From contig NZ_CP047943.1 in the NCBI RefSeq assembly GCF_014279595.1, positions 1,302,001-1,366,000 of the forward strand: DNA of 64,000 nt, written 5' to 3'. The stretch is from Synechococcus sp. RS9909. GTDB lineage: Bacteria; Cyanobacteriota; Cyanobacteriia; PCC-6307; Cyanobiaceae. Position numbers and translations under genes: made by a program. Below the pieces are notes generated by a model. It saw only the letters and a list, made by a program, of their open reading frames with translations. It searched no databases and was not told the origin of the DNA. Shown piece by piece: positions 17,887 to 26,153 of the stretch. Within the stretch, counting starts at the first letter, position 1. Each line of letters opens with the position of its first letter.

Positions 17887-18798
17887 ATGAGATCTGGATG
17901 GGATGGGCAGCGCCTGATGGGCCGGAGTCAGCGTCTGAGGCGCCATCGCGGCATCCTCGAAACGGAGCGGCGCAGCAGCTGGTTGCAGCATTGGCGCGAG
18001 CCTTACCTGCAGGCCCTGGCGATGTCTTGGCCTGTGTTTCTCGCCCTGGTCGCCTTCGCCTATGGCGTGATCAACGCCTTGTTTGCCGTGCTCTATCGCT
18101 TCGACCCCACCGGGATTGCCGGCGTCAGGGCGGCAGGCTTGAGCTGGGCTGAGGCGTTCTTCTTCAGCGTGCAGACCCTGGGCTCGATCGGCTATGGGGC
18201 CATGCATCCGATCAGCCTCTACACCAACCTGATGGTGACCGTGGAGGCGCTCTGCGGCCTGCTCTTCATCGCCCTGACCACCGGTCTTGCCTTTGCTCGC
18301 TTCGCCCGGAGCACGGCCCGGATCCGCTTCTCTCAGTTGGCGGTGGTGCATGCCTACAACGGCGTACCCACCCTGGTGTTCCGGCTCGCCAATGAACGCC
18401 GCAATGGTCTGCTCGATGCCCGCCTGCGCGCCTTCCTGGCCGTCGACGAAGTGAGCAGCGAAGGGCATCGCATGCGTCGCCTCCTCCCCCTGGCCCTGGA
18501 GCGGGATCAGAGCATCGCCTTCCAGCTGATCTGGACGGGAATGCACCGGATCGATGCCAGCAGCCCGCTGTGCGGCCTGGATGGGGCGGCGCTGCAGCGC
18601 CTCAACGCCGAGCTGGTGGTGGCCTTCGCCGGGGTGGATGAAACCTTGGAGCGCCCGGTGCATGCCCGCCACAGCTGGCCTGTGGAACGGATCGCCTTTG
18701 GGCGTTGCTTTGAAGACATGCTCGAGCATCAGGCCGATGCGACCCACATCCACTGGGAATCACTCGATCGCACCAGCCCCTGTTCATTGACGGGGTGA
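17887..18798 (+). CDS. Inward-rectifier (Kir/KirBac) potassium channel
   Basis: A 303-residue membrane protein. Two transmembrane segments (about residues 44-66 and 118-140) flank a pore loop with the selectivity filter [12 protein letters not shown]. An immunoglobulin-like Kir cytoplasmic domain fills the C-terminal half ([38 protein letters not shown]). Kir channels pass K+ and respond to ligands or lipids. ATG 17887 is the first start; ATG 17917 ([12 protein letters not shown]) is equally possible. It is divergent from petC-sqr. Confidence 0.9.
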   Translation: MRSGWDGQRLMGRSQRLRRHRGILETERRSSWLQHWREPYLQALAMSWPVFLALVAFAYGVINALFAVLYRFDPTGIAGVRAAGLSWAEAFFFSVQTLGSIGYGAMHPISLYTNLMVTVEALCGLLFIALTTGLAFARFARSTARIRFSQLAVVHAYNGVPTLVFRLANERRNGLLDARLRAFLAVDEVSSEGHRMRRLLPLALERDQSIAFQLIWTGMHRIDASSPLCGLDGAALQRLNAELVVAFAGVDETLERPVHARHSWPVERIAFGRCFEDMLEHQADATHIHWESLDRTSPCSLTG

Positions 18799-18844
18799 CA
18801 GCGATCCCGACACAGGGCAGCATGGGGTGCTTGAACGGAGACGC

Positions 18845-19678
18845 ATGCGACGCACTGCTCTGCTGCTGGGCGGCCTTCTGTCCTTGGCTGTACCGGCCCA
18901 TGCGGGGCTGATGGACATCCTCGAGAGCATGCGCCCGGCCCAGCCCCAGCGCCTCGAGCCCCAGTTACCACCGTTGCCGGCCCGCCCCGGCCGAGGCAAA
19001 AACTGGATCGGCCGTCGGGCCCCCAACGCCAAGCTGCCGATCCTGGTGATGGCCGGTCATGCCGATTCCCAGCGCATGCATGGCGCTGGCACCCCCGGGC
19101 GAGCGGTGGATCTGGGCGGCGCTGCACCGATGCAGGCGGGAATCACCGATGAGCTCTACTGGAATCTGCGCACCGCCAGAGCCGTGGTGGCCGAGGGGCA
19201 GAAGCAGGGTCTCAACATCCGCTTCTACGACCCGGGGATCCGCACGCTGCGCAATGAAAACGATCCCCGCTCGAACTGGAGCGTCGGTGCCGAGCACGCC
19301 TCGCAGGGTGGGTATGTGGTCGAGATCCACTACGACGCCTACAGCCCCCATGGCATCGGCCCCGGCATCATCCCGGCGGTGTCCTACGGCTTTTCGGTGA
19401 TCGACGAAGCCCTGGCGTCTGAGTTTGGCGCCTATCCCTACGACTACCGCGGCATGCTCGGTGCGCCGCGTCGCGGCATCGCCATGCTGGAGATCGGTCA
19501 GCTCGAGGGTGCACTGGAGGCCAGTCTGCGCGATCCCCGGCGCCGTGACACCACGTTGACTCAGATCGCCGCGCGGGTGGTGAAGGCGCTCCAGCACGGC
19601 CAGGAGCTGGCAGCCAAAGCCGCCGAGCCGACCGCCGTGTCTCAGCTCGCCAAGCCCGACATCAACCCTCTGGAATGA
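18845..19678 (+). CDS. Exported amidase_3-like protein (N-acetylmuramoyl-L-alanine amidase fold)
   Basis: A 277-residue protein from ATG 18845 with signal peptide TALLLGGLLSLAVPAHAG. The folded part has LPILVMAGHADSQRM (first zinc His), a downstream acidic region, GGYVVEIHYDAYSPHG (second His) and AMLEIGQLEG (late Glu). This is the order of zinc ligands and catalytic Glu in amidase_3 enzymes that cleave the peptide stem from peptidoglycan. The sequence is diverged, so the substrate is not certain. Its 3' end overlaps a gene fragment on the other strand. Confidence 0.65.
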   Translation: MRRTALLLGGLLSLAVPAHAGLMDILESMRPAQPQRLEPQLPPLPARPGRGKNWIGRRAPNAKLPILVMAGHADSQRMHGAGTPGRAVDLGGAAPMQAGITDELYWNLRTARAVVAEGQKQGLNIRFYDPGIRTLRNENDPRSNWSVGAEHASQGGYVVEIHYDAYSPHGIGPGIIPAVSYGFSVIDEALASEFGAYPYDYRGMLGAPRRGIAMLEIGQLEGALEASLRDPRRRDTTLTQIAARVVKALQHGQELAAKAAEPTAVSQLAKPDINPLE

Positions 19679-19728
19679 ACACGGCGTACATGCCGCGCAG
19701 ATCACCGACCTTGAAGTTGAAGGCCCGG
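19662..19728 (-). pseudogene. C-terminal fragment of a Tll0287-like cytochrome gene
   Basis: On the minus strand the frame reads RAFNFKVGDLRGMYAVFIPE, then Gly and stop. This matches the C-terminus of the heme protein encoded at 25408-26037. Homology stops at 19728. Upstream sequence does not continue the protein, so this is a duplicated or left-behind 3' fragment, not a gene. Confidence 0.75.
19681..19728. repeat. 48-bp exact repeat, copy 1
   Basis: Identical over 48 bases to 25460-25507, beginning ACGGCGTACATGCCGCGCAG in both copies. The sequence diverges at once on both sides. Confidence 0.9.
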
Positions 19729-19948
19729 CGTGAGGAGCAGCGGCCTTGCCTGGTTCATGCTGATGACCCGGCCTACCAACACCGCACTCCGGCAATCCAT
19801 CCGTTTGTGCCCGGCCTGGATTGGCTTGGAACGCATGCAAAACCTGTGTGGCTGAATGCAATCCTCTTCTTGATCGAGGTTGATTCCGGCTCCAATAATT
19901 GTATGATTCGGTTGCCATCTGATTGATTGCTTGCCCATTTCTAAGCTC
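19729..19948. other. Intergenic stretch entering AT-richer DNA
   Basis: No gene is supported. Base composition shifts from GC-rich to clearly more AT-rich toward the next gene, especially from 19860 on. The promoter of the outer-membrane-like gene should lie here; TTGATT...TATGAT-like boxes occur around 19870-19910, but they are not decisive. Confidence 0.3.
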
Positions 19949-20890
19949 ATGAATCAATCAGTGAGCAACCAGCTGCTTCGGATATTTCTGGCGGTCGGAG
20001 CCTCTTTGGTATTGGCGCCGTCTTCGTTCTCGTCTGTGTTGTGCGGGAAGCGTGAGGGTGTTTTCTCTGCAAAGCTATTTTCGGGTGCTCAGCTGTTCAC
20101 AAATTCCCCCACAGTCTATGAATCGATTTCGGCTTCTTCGGCTGGGAGTGTGTCGCGCACGGAGAGGGAGTCGAGCTTGGATTCGAGTAATGGCTCTCTT
20201 GTGGGGGCAGAGTTGCTTTATGCCTTTCCGCGCTCCAGATTTTCAGCGGGAATTTCATATTCTTATTCCTCTTTTGATACTGCGTCATACGAAAGGAGGT
20301 CTGGATCTTATAGGTCTTCGGCTGAGAGGGGGTCGTATGACGACTCGAGCAGCTCCTTTCTGACTGAGGATGGATCCTCGGTTCGGCTTAGTGTCTACTA
20401 CGACATGTCGCGGCAGGATTGGCGGGCTAGACCTTATCTGATTGCCGCGTTTGGTGCCAGCGATATCCGCAAAAATTCATCCTTGCAAAGCCTTGAATAC
20501 AGTGGTAAAGGCTCAGGTAGGGAAAGATATAACGACTCGGTTTCGGGGGTTGGGACTTTGAGTGGATCTACCAGCTGGGTGTTCAGTCCAGAGCTTGGTC
20601 TTGGTCTTGATGTTCCCCTGTCTAAGAAGCTGAGCTTTGGAAGTGAAGTGCGATTCGCGCCGCAAAATAGTGAGACGCCGTTCCCTTTTCAGGTTTTGGG
20701 TTATTTCAAGTATAGCTTCGTTCGTGCCTCGAGCGGAAAGAGTTCTGTTGTATGTGATGTAATTGAGGTGAAGGGGGAATCTGCTGAAGCGGTTAAAGTG
20801 CTCTTGCGTGAAGCGACTGTGGATGAAATTCAAGAGCTCGCTGACTATCTCAAGACAAAGCGTTTGATGAATGATCAAATTTCTCCTTAA
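19949..20890 (+). CDS. Outer-membrane beta-barrel-like protein, atypical composition
   Basis: A 313-residue protein from ATG 19949 (MNQSVSNQLLRIF). The signal peptide is FLAVGASLVLAPSSFSSV. The body alternates short amphipathic strands rich in Ser, Tyr and Gly (GISYSYSSFD, SVRLSVYYDMS, PYLIAAFGASD, PELGLGLDVPL, VLGYFKYSF), as in 8-10 stranded outer-membrane porin or OmpA-type barrels. A C-terminal helical tail (EATVDEIQELADYLKT) would be periplasmic. The codons are much more AT-rich than any neighbour and Ser is very frequent, which suggests horizontal acquisition. I cannot place it in a named family. Confidence 0.75.
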   Translation: MNQSVSNQLLRIFLAVGASLVLAPSSFSSVLCGKREGVFSAKLFSGAQLFTNSPTVYESISASSAGSVSRTERESSLDSSNGSLVGAELLYAFPRSRFSAGISYSYSSFDTASYERRSGSYRSSAERGSYDDSSSSFLTEDGSSVRLSVYYDMSRQDWRARPYLIAAFGASDIRKNSSLQSLEYSGKGSGRERYNDSVSGVGTLSGSTSWVFSPELGLGLDVPLSKKLSFGSEVRFAPQNSETPFPFQVLGYFKYSFVRASSGKSSVVCDVIEVKGESAEAVKVLLREATVDEIQELADYLKTKRLMNDQISP

Positions 20891-20994
20891 GCTGCTAGGT
20901 TCGTGAGTATCTGTTTAACGTGCTGTTGGACCTTCTGATTCGTGCTTGCTCGTCACAGCCCTGAATCCAGCCAGTTGGAGAATGCCTCCAGGTG

Positions 20995-21375
20995 CTACAT
21001 CGATCCCTGAAGTAGCCGGCTGTATGTCTCGCCCAGGGATGTGCCCTCCAGGCCAATTATCGCTGACTGTAGATCTGCGATGTCGGTCTGCTCCACCACG
21101 ACACCCACCTGCAAAGCCTCGGCAGCCCCCTGGCTGCCCTGGTCCAAGAGCCTGTCGCATAGCTGCTTGAGCTCGGGGTTGGCATACGTTCCACTCGGCA
21201 AACCCGTGATTGCCTCAACATCCAGATGCACTGCTTCTGCGATGCGGAGCAGTGCGCTGGCATGGCGGTCCTCAGATCCACCGATTCAGCAGAAGATCTC
21301 CAGCCCGGTTTGGTCCGCGAAGGCCTCGGCTTGCCGTGCCGAACCAGGCCGCCGGGATTGCCGCTGTGGAGCCAT
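20995..21375 (-). pseudogene. DUF2202 (ferritin-like) pseudogene
   Basis: Reading the minus strand in one frame from the ATG at 21375 gives ...RQAEAFADQTGLEIFC, a TGA at 21288-21286, then IGGSEDRHASALLRIAEAVH, YANPELKQLCDRLLDQGSQ and VVVEQTDIADLQSAI. This is the DUF2202 pattern (SExxH, then EALxVGxxxEExDixDL). The stop codon inside the conserved IFxxIxxSExxH segment and the lack of the usual N-terminal helix show a broken gene. Translation from the GTG at 21231 could yield only a C-terminal half. Confidence 0.75.
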
Positions 21376-21422
21376 GAGGCATCCGCGCCTTATGTTGTCA
21401 TAACAGTTACGTTCTGCAAGCG

Positions 21423-22049
21423 TCAGGTGTGATCTGGCTGGGAGGTCACCAGCTCGACGACAAGCTTCGCTATGGACGACTTGCAGGACGGTGTCAGGTC
21501 TCCGCCATGCAGGACGTCCTCAAAGAGGATGGTCTGCATCAGGGCGCCGATGAAGATGCGAGCCCTCAGTTCCGGCTGATCCGTGATGACGGCCAGGATC
21601 TGTGTGAGCCGCGTGAGCGCGCGCTGTTGCACTTCGGCCACGAATCCCTTGGCCAGATCAGGGAAACGACCGGATTCGCCGATCACCAGCCTCAGAAAAT
21701 CCAGCATCTCCGGTTGGCGCTCGTTGACCTCCACGATGCGCGCCGCAAGCTGCGCGAGCTGCCGGCGCGCCTGTTTCGGCCCGGGGGGTGCCGGTGAGCT
21801 GGGCCCGAACACGTCTTCCACACGCCGCTGCACCATCCAGCAAGTGAGAGCCCGGAACAGCGACGCCTTGTCGCCGTAGTGGCTGTAGATGGTGGGCTTG
21901 GACACGCCGGCCGTGGCGGCGATCCGGTCCATCGATGCAGCGGCGTAGCCCCGTTGCAGAAATTCCTGGCGGGCCCCCTTCAGGATCGCATCGGCCTTGC
22001 GGGGCGAACGCTGGCGACCCCTTGAATGCCCAGCCGGAGCAGCGTTCAT
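21423..22049 (-). CDS. TetR-family transcriptional regulator
   Basis: A 208-residue regulator from ATG 22049. The N-terminal helix-turn-helix is ILKGARQEFLQRGYAAASMD then AATAGVSKPTIYSHYGDKAS, a textbook TetR segment. The C-terminal helices form the ligand and dimer domain (AefR/AcrR-like). It is divergent from a DevBCA exporter operon, with the palindrome ACTACACGGTGTAGT between them, so it most likely represses that operon and itself until an exporter substrate binds. Confidence 0.93.
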   Translation of the reverse strand: MNAAPAGHSRGRQRSPRKADAILKGARQEFLQRGYAAASMDRIAATAGVSKPTIYSHYGDKASLFRALTCWMVQRRVEDVFGPSSPAPPGPKQARRQLAQLAARIVEVNERQPEMLDFLRLVIGESGRFPDLAKGFVAEVQQRALTRLTQILAVITDQPELRARIFIGALMQTILFEDVLHGGDLTPSCKSSIAKLVVELVTSQPDHT

Positions 22050-22062
22050 CCGTCGCAATTGC

Positions 22063-22077
22063 ACTACACGGTGTAGT
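22063..22077. promoter_or_regulatory. Operator-like palindrome between TetR gene and exporter
   Basis: ACTACAC-G-GTGTAGT is a perfect 7+1+7 inverted repeat in the 57-base divergent intergenic region, the usual site size for a TetR dimer. Confidence 0.7.
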
Positions 22078-22106
22078 TTAAACAGATCCGGTGGACGTGG
22101 TTCCGC

Positions 22107-23222
22107 ATGCTCAAGCTCGAGTGGTCACGGTTGGCTGCCCTGCGCGGGGAACGGCGTCGGCCCTGGCTGGCTGGGATGGCCCTGGCGACATTGGTCGCCG
22201 CCACCGGCGCTGGGCTATGGCACCAGCGTTCTGAGCGCCTGGCCCGCGATCGTGAGCGACAGGAGGCGCTGAGCGCTCCGCTCACCACGGTCACGGCGCT
22301 TGGCCGGATCGAGCCCGTGGGGGAAGTACGCAATGTGGTGCCGCCGGCCGCCGCTGCGGCCGGCGCGCAGGTGCGACTCAGGCGCCTGCTGGTGGAGGAG
22401 GGAGCCTGGGTGGAGGCCGGCCAGTTACTGGCGGAGATGGATTCCCTGCCACGGCTCACCCGGGCTGTGGAGGAGGCTGAAGCCCAGGTGGCGAGTGCAC
22501 AAACCCAGCTGCAGGTGGCGATCGCCAGGCAGCGCAGCCAGCTCGAATCCCAGCGGGCGCGGGTAGCCAGTGCGGAAGAGAAGCTGCGCACCGCTGCCGC
22601 CGAAGAACGGCGCTACCGCCTGATCGTCGAGCAGGGGGCAGCCTCGGTGTCGCTGTATGAGAGCAAGCGACAGGAGCTCGAAGCCGCCAGGGCGCAGCTG
22701 CGGGAGGCCAGAGCGGATTTGCAACGACTGGAGACCTCGGTGACCACGTCCTTCGGACCGATCAGCCTGGAGGAAGCCACGGCCCGCCGGGATCTGGAGG
22801 CGGCTCGCGCCCATCTGCAACGCAGACGGGCCGAACGCAGTGATGCCCTGGTGCGCTCACCGATCCGCGGTCGCGTGCTCAGTGTGTTGACCCGTCCGGG
22901 CGAAGCGGCGGGGGCCGAGGGATTACTGGAAGTCGGCCAGACCGATCGGATGCAGCTCGTGTCGGAGGTGTACCAGAGCGATCGTCAACGGCTCCACGTT
23001 GGGCAGGCGGTGCGCATCACCTCCCCCGCCCTCGCCATGCCCCTGGAAGGGAAGATCACCCGGATCGGCGCGATTGTGCGTCGTCAATCGATGATCAACA
23101 CCGACCCCAGCGCCAATACCGATGCCCGGGTGATCGAGGTACACGCCGAGCTCGATCCGGCGAGTAGCCGCAGAGCCGCCGATCTCTCCAACCTCCAGGT
23201 CACGGCGGTGTTCGGAGCATGA
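22107..23222 (+). CDS. devB: DevB/HlyD-type membrane fusion protein
   Basis: A 371-residue periplasmic adaptor with one N-terminal membrane helix (WLAGMALATLVAATGAGLW). The lipoyl-like half-motifs ALGRIEPVGEV and VRSPIRGRVLSVLTRPGE flank a long coiled-coil hairpin (about residues 120-230, Glu/Ala/Arg-rich). It would link the inner-membrane DevCA pump to an outer-membrane channel. In filamentous relatives DevBCA exports glycolipids; in unicellular strains the substrate is unknown. The last four bases overlap the permease gene. Confidence 0.9.
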   Translation: MLKLEWSRLAALRGERRRPWLAGMALATLVAATGAGLWHQRSERLARDRERQEALSAPLTTVTALGRIEPVGEVRNVVPPAAAAAGAQVRLRRLLVEEGAWVEAGQLLAEMDSLPRLTRAVEEAEAQVASAQTQLQVAIARQRSQLESQRARVASAEEKLRTAAAEERRYRLIVEQGAASVSLYESKRQELEAARAQLREARADLQRLETSVTTSFGPISLEEATARRDLEAARAHLQRRRAERSDALVRSPIRGRVLSVLTRPGEAAGAEGLLEVGQTDRMQLVSEVYQSDRQRLHVGQAVRITSPALAMPLEGKITRIGAIVRRQSMINTDPSANTDARVIEVHAELDPASSRRAADLSNLQVTAVFGA

Positions 23223-24391
23223 CGATCTGGCAGCAGCTGAAACGGCGCACACCGCTGGGCTGGTTGCAGCTCAGACACGATCGAAGCCGGCTTCTGGTGG
23301 CCCTGGCCGGGATTGCGTTTGCCGATGTGCTGATGTTCACACAGTTGGGCTTTCAGGCCTCGATCTACGACAGCAATACACGCTTTCACCGCTCCCTCAA
23401 CGCCGACATCGTGCTGCTCAGCCCGAAGGCGCAGAACCTCCAAAATCTTTCGACATTCCCTCGCCGTCGCCTGTTGCAGGCCCAGGACGTGCCAGGCGTG
23501 ATCGATGCCCATGGGCTTTACGTGAACACCCTCACCTGGAAGAACCCGGATACCCGCCTTGACGCCACGGTGCAACTATTCGGTTTTGATCCAGATGTGC
23601 AGGTGTTCCGGCTGCCGGAGGTGAACCAACAGCAACAGATCCTCAAACAGGTGGATAAGGTGCTCTTCGATCGTGGGTCCCGCGGGCCCTACAAAGGCAC
23701 GATCGCGGCCCTGGCCAAGGGGCAGACACTCACCACCGAATCGGAGCGGCGCACGCTCATCATCCAGGGGCTCTACAGCCTCGGCGCCAGCTTCGGCTCC
23801 GACGGCACGTTGATGGCCAGCGATATCACCTTTCTGCGTCAGTTCCCCAGGCGTGAAGCCGGCAGCCTCAGCCTTGGCCTGGTGCGGCTGCAGCCTTCAG
23901 CGGATCCTGATCTTGTGGCCGAGCGGCTGCGCCACCATCTGCCCAACGACGTGAAGGTGCTCACGCGTGCGGGCTACATCGCCTTTGAACAGGCCTACTG
24001 GCGCCGCGCCTCGCCGGTGGGTGTGATCTTTGGCCTCGGCACGGTGATGGCGTTCGTTGTGGGCGTCGTGATTGTGTATCAGGTGCTCTCCACCGATGTG
24101 GCTTCCCACCTGGCTGAATACGCCACCTTTCGGGCGATGGGTTATCGCACACGCTTCCTGCTCGGTGTGGTGTTTGAGGAGGCCTTGGTGCTTGCCAGTC
24201 TCGGCTTCATCCCTGGTTTTGTGTTGCCGCTGGGCATCTATGCCATGGCTTCCAAAGCCACGTTTTTGCCCATCGCGATGACAGCGGAGCGTGCGATCAA
24301 GGTGTTTGTGCTCACGCTGGTGATGTGTGCGGCCTCGGGAGCGATTGCCACGCGCCGGTTGCAGGCAGCCGATCCGGCGGAGCTGTTCTGA
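23219..24391 (+). CDS. devC: DevC-type ABC permease
   Basis: A 390-residue MacB/FtsX-type permease. The N-terminal helix is about residues 24-44, a large periplasmic domain follows, and three helices lie near the C-terminus (VIFGLGTVMAFVVGVVIVYQ, LVLASLGFIPGFVLPLGIYA, FVLTLVMCAASGAIATRR), ending PAELF as DevC proteins do. It overlaps devB by 4 and devA by 1 base, so all three are one translationally coupled unit. Confidence 0.93.
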   Translation: MTIWQQLKRRTPLGWLQLRHDRSRLLVALAGIAFADVLMFTQLGFQASIYDSNTRFHRSLNADIVLLSPKAQNLQNLSTFPRRRLLQAQDVPGVIDAHGLYVNTLTWKNPDTRLDATVQLFGFDPDVQVFRLPEVNQQQQILKQVDKVLFDRGSRGPYKGTIAALAKGQTLTTESERRTLIIQGLYSLGASFGSDGTLMASDITFLRQFPRREAGSLSLGLVRLQPSADPDLVAERLRHHLPNDVKVLTRAGYIAFEQAYWRRASPVGVIFGLGTVMAFVVGVVIVYQVLSTDVASHLAEYATFRAMGYRTRFLLGVVFEEALVLASLGFIPGFVLPLGIYAMASKATFLPIAMTAERAIKVFVLTLVMCAASGAIATRRLQAADPAELF

Positions 24392-25089
24392 TGGCAGCCT
24401 CGATTCAGATCGATGCACTGCAACACCACTATGGCCGCGGTGCTCTGCGGCGGCATGTGCTGCACGACATTCAGCTGCAGGTGTTGGAGGGTGAGATCGT
24501 GCTGCTCACGGGCCCCTCCGGTTCCGGCAAGACGACGCTGCTGAACCTGATTGGCGGTTTGCGGCAGGGGGAGTGCGGCAGCCTGCGTGTGCTCGGTCGC
24601 GAACTGATCGGCGCTGGCGATCGTCAGCTCAGCGAAGCCCGCCGCGAACATGGCTACATCTTCCAGGCTCACAACTTGCACCGAAGCCTCACGGCGCTTC
24701 AGAACGTGCGGATGGGGTTGGAGGTGCAGGGCACGCTGTCGGCCGCGGAGATGAACCATCGGGCAGCGGTGATGCTCGAGCAGGTTGGGCTGGCGGATCA
24801 GCTGCACCAGTTTCCTGATCAGCTGTCCGGCGGTCAGAAGCAGCGGGTGGCCGTGGCGCGCGCCCTGGTGCATGAGCCACCGCTGGTGCTGGCGGATGAG
24901 CCCACGGCAGCACTCGACAGCCGCTCCGGCCGTGATGTGGTGACGCTGATGCAAGCGCTGGCGCGAGAGCGCCACAGCACGATTCTGCTGGTGACCCACG
25001 ACAACCGCATCCTCGACATCGCCGATCGCGTGATCACGATGGAGGATGGCTACCTGCGCGGGTGGCCAAAGGCTTGCCCAAAGACGTGA
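24391..25089 (+). CDS. devA: DevA-type ABC ATPase
   Basis: A 232-residue ATPase with Walker A GPSGSGKTT, Q-loop IFQAHNLHRSLTA, signature QLSGGQKQRVAVARAL, Walker B LVLADEPTAALD and switch VTHDNRI. It powers the DevBC exporter. The last dozen residues (YLRGWPKACPKT) look foreign: the same DNA in another frame starts the helicase debris at 25062. The natural C-terminus may therefore have been replaced by a junction. Confidence 0.93.
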   Translation: MAASIQIDALQHHYGRGALRRHVLHDIQLQVLEGEIVLLTGPSGSGKTTLLNLIGGLRQGECGSLRVLGRELIGAGDRQLSEARREHGYIFQAHNLHRSLTALQNVRMGLEVQGTLSAAEMNHRAAVMLEQVGLADQLHQFPDQLSGGQKQRVAVARALVHEPPLVLADEPTAALDSRSGRDVVTLMQALARERHSTILLVTHDNRILDIADRVITMEDGYLRGWPKACPKT

Positions 25090-25371
25090 GCGCCGAACGC
25101 GGCCGGGGCTACGACTTCGAATCGATCGATGCCGACGGCAACCTTTTCTTTATCGAAGTTGAAGGGCCGCGTTGATGGCGACGAATCGGTGACGCTCACG
25201 ATCAACGAGCTGAGCACTGGCCGCAACGCCCCCCGACGCTTCCGGTTGGCGCTGGTGAGCGGGGTGGACTGGGGCCTACCAGGCTTTGGCGACACGCAGA
25301 TCACCAAGAACCTGCAGCAGCTGCTCGCCACCCCAGCCTCTGGATCATCTCCCCGACTCAGCTCCCCTGAA
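25062..25371 (+). pseudogene. C-terminal remnant of a DUF3883-bearing helicase
   Basis: In one frame from 25062 the sequence reads VAKGLPKDVSAERGRGYDFE, then DADGNLFFIEVEG. After a one-base shift near 25164 it continues RVDGDESVTLTINEL, then RFRLALVSG and FGDTQITKNLQQLLA. This is the DUF3883 domain at the C-terminus of SNF2/DEAD-type helicases (family form GxDVES, IEVKGR, VTVTRNE, FxLALV). The rest of the helicase is gone and the frame is broken. Such helicases often belong to phage-defence loci. Confidence 0.65.
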
Positions 25372-25407
25372 TCGATGCAAGCGCGAGCGTCCATGCCTTC
25401 GTTTTGG

Positions 25408-26037
25408 TCAGCCCATCGGACTTTGCGCCGCCAGCGCAGCCTGAACTTCAGGGATGTAAACGGCGTACATGCCGCGCAGATCACCGACCTTGAAGTTGAA
25501 GGCCCGGTCGTTGGGGTACTTCTCCTGAATGAAGGCTGGCCGGCTGTCTCGGCTGCCATGACACGCCAGGCAGCTCGCCTGGACGTCGATCCGCCGGTAG
25601 TAGTTCACGCCCGCACCCTGTTCAGCGCTGGCTGGCTCCCAGAGCCCATTGATTTCCGGGTGCTTGGCGAAGAGATCAATCACCTCGGTCTCCTGAGAGC
25701 CGATGGGGGCATGATCGGGATTGCGATATTTGCTCGCCACCTGACGGACGGTCCAGCCGTTGTCCTGGCCAATCGCCATGGCTCTCTTGCCTACGGGCAT
25801 GCACACTTCACGCATCGTGTCCATGGTGGGCTCTTCCGTGCTGCCCTCCAGGGACGAGGCAAGGGAGATGCGCATGCGATCCAGCGCTTCCATCTGATCC
25901 ACGGCTTTCGCCAAGACAGCCGGGTCGACGGGAGCAGTCCCCTGGTTGGCCAGGGCGATGGCAGGCTGAACGGTGAAGAGCAGCCCTGCGATCAAAGCAG
26001 CGAGTAGCTGCGAGAGGGCAGACGTGAGGTTGTTCAT
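25408..26037 (-). CDS. Exported single-heme Tll0287-like protein (DUF3365)
   Basis: A 209-residue protein with signal peptide LLAALIAGLLFTVQPAIALA. The mature domain has the DUF3365/Tll0287 pattern: VCMPVGKRAM, TVRQVASKYRNPDHAP, and a c-type heme site SCLACHGSR, then YPNDRAFNFKVGDLRGMYAV. Proteins of this type bind one c-heme in a PAS-like fold and may sense redox state or small ligands, or carry electrons, in the periplasm or lumen. It lies downstream of the D1' gene on the same strand and starts by TGATG overlap with a short frame between the two, so cotranscription with psbA is plausible. Confidence 0.85.
   Translation of the reverse strand: MNNLTSALSQLLAALIAGLLFTVQPAIALANQGTAPVDPAVLAKAVDQMEALDRMRISLASSLEGSTEEPTMDTMREVCMPVGKRAMAIGQDNGWTVRQVASKYRNPDHAPIGSQETEVIDLFAKHPEINGLWEPASAEQGAGVNYYRRIDVQASCLACHGSRDSRPAFIQEKYPNDRAFNFKVGDLRGMYAVYIPEVQAALAAQSPMG
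25460..25507. repeat. 48-bp exact repeat, copy 2 (inside the heme-protein gene)
   Basis: This is the source-like copy of the repeat at 19681-19728. Here it codes in frame for the segment RAFNFKVGDLRGMYAV. Confidence 0.9.
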
Positions 26038-26153
26038 CAGGCATTGAGCAAGGTGTTCAAGATGGCCACGCCGCTGATGACCTGACAGACGAACAGGGCC
26101 TGGAGGATCCAGGCCCGGATGCCCTGATCAGCTGGGCGGGGTTCAAAGCCCCA
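26037..26153 (-). other. Short open frame after psbA, in frame with it and coupled to the heme-protein gene
   Basis: Directly after the psbA stop TAG the same frame stays open for 38 codons: WGFEPRPADQGIRAWILQAL, then FVCQVISGVAILNTLLNA and TGA, which overlaps the next ATG as TGATG. The second half looks like a membrane helix. There is no ATG, and no GTG or TTG before the last third, so it is either a decayed small gene, a gene with a rare start, or a possible readthrough tail of D1. Confidence 0.4.
26096..26116. terminator. GC hairpin between psbA and the heme-protein gene
   Basis: An 8-bp perfect stem GGGCCTGG/CCAGGCCC with a 5-base loop. No T run follows, so it may slow or process the transcript rather than end it. 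Confidence 0.35.

Noticed and set aside
25129-26007. A 292-codon plus-strand frame
   Set aside because: First part is the helicase relic and the rest is antisense to the heme protein; not one gene.
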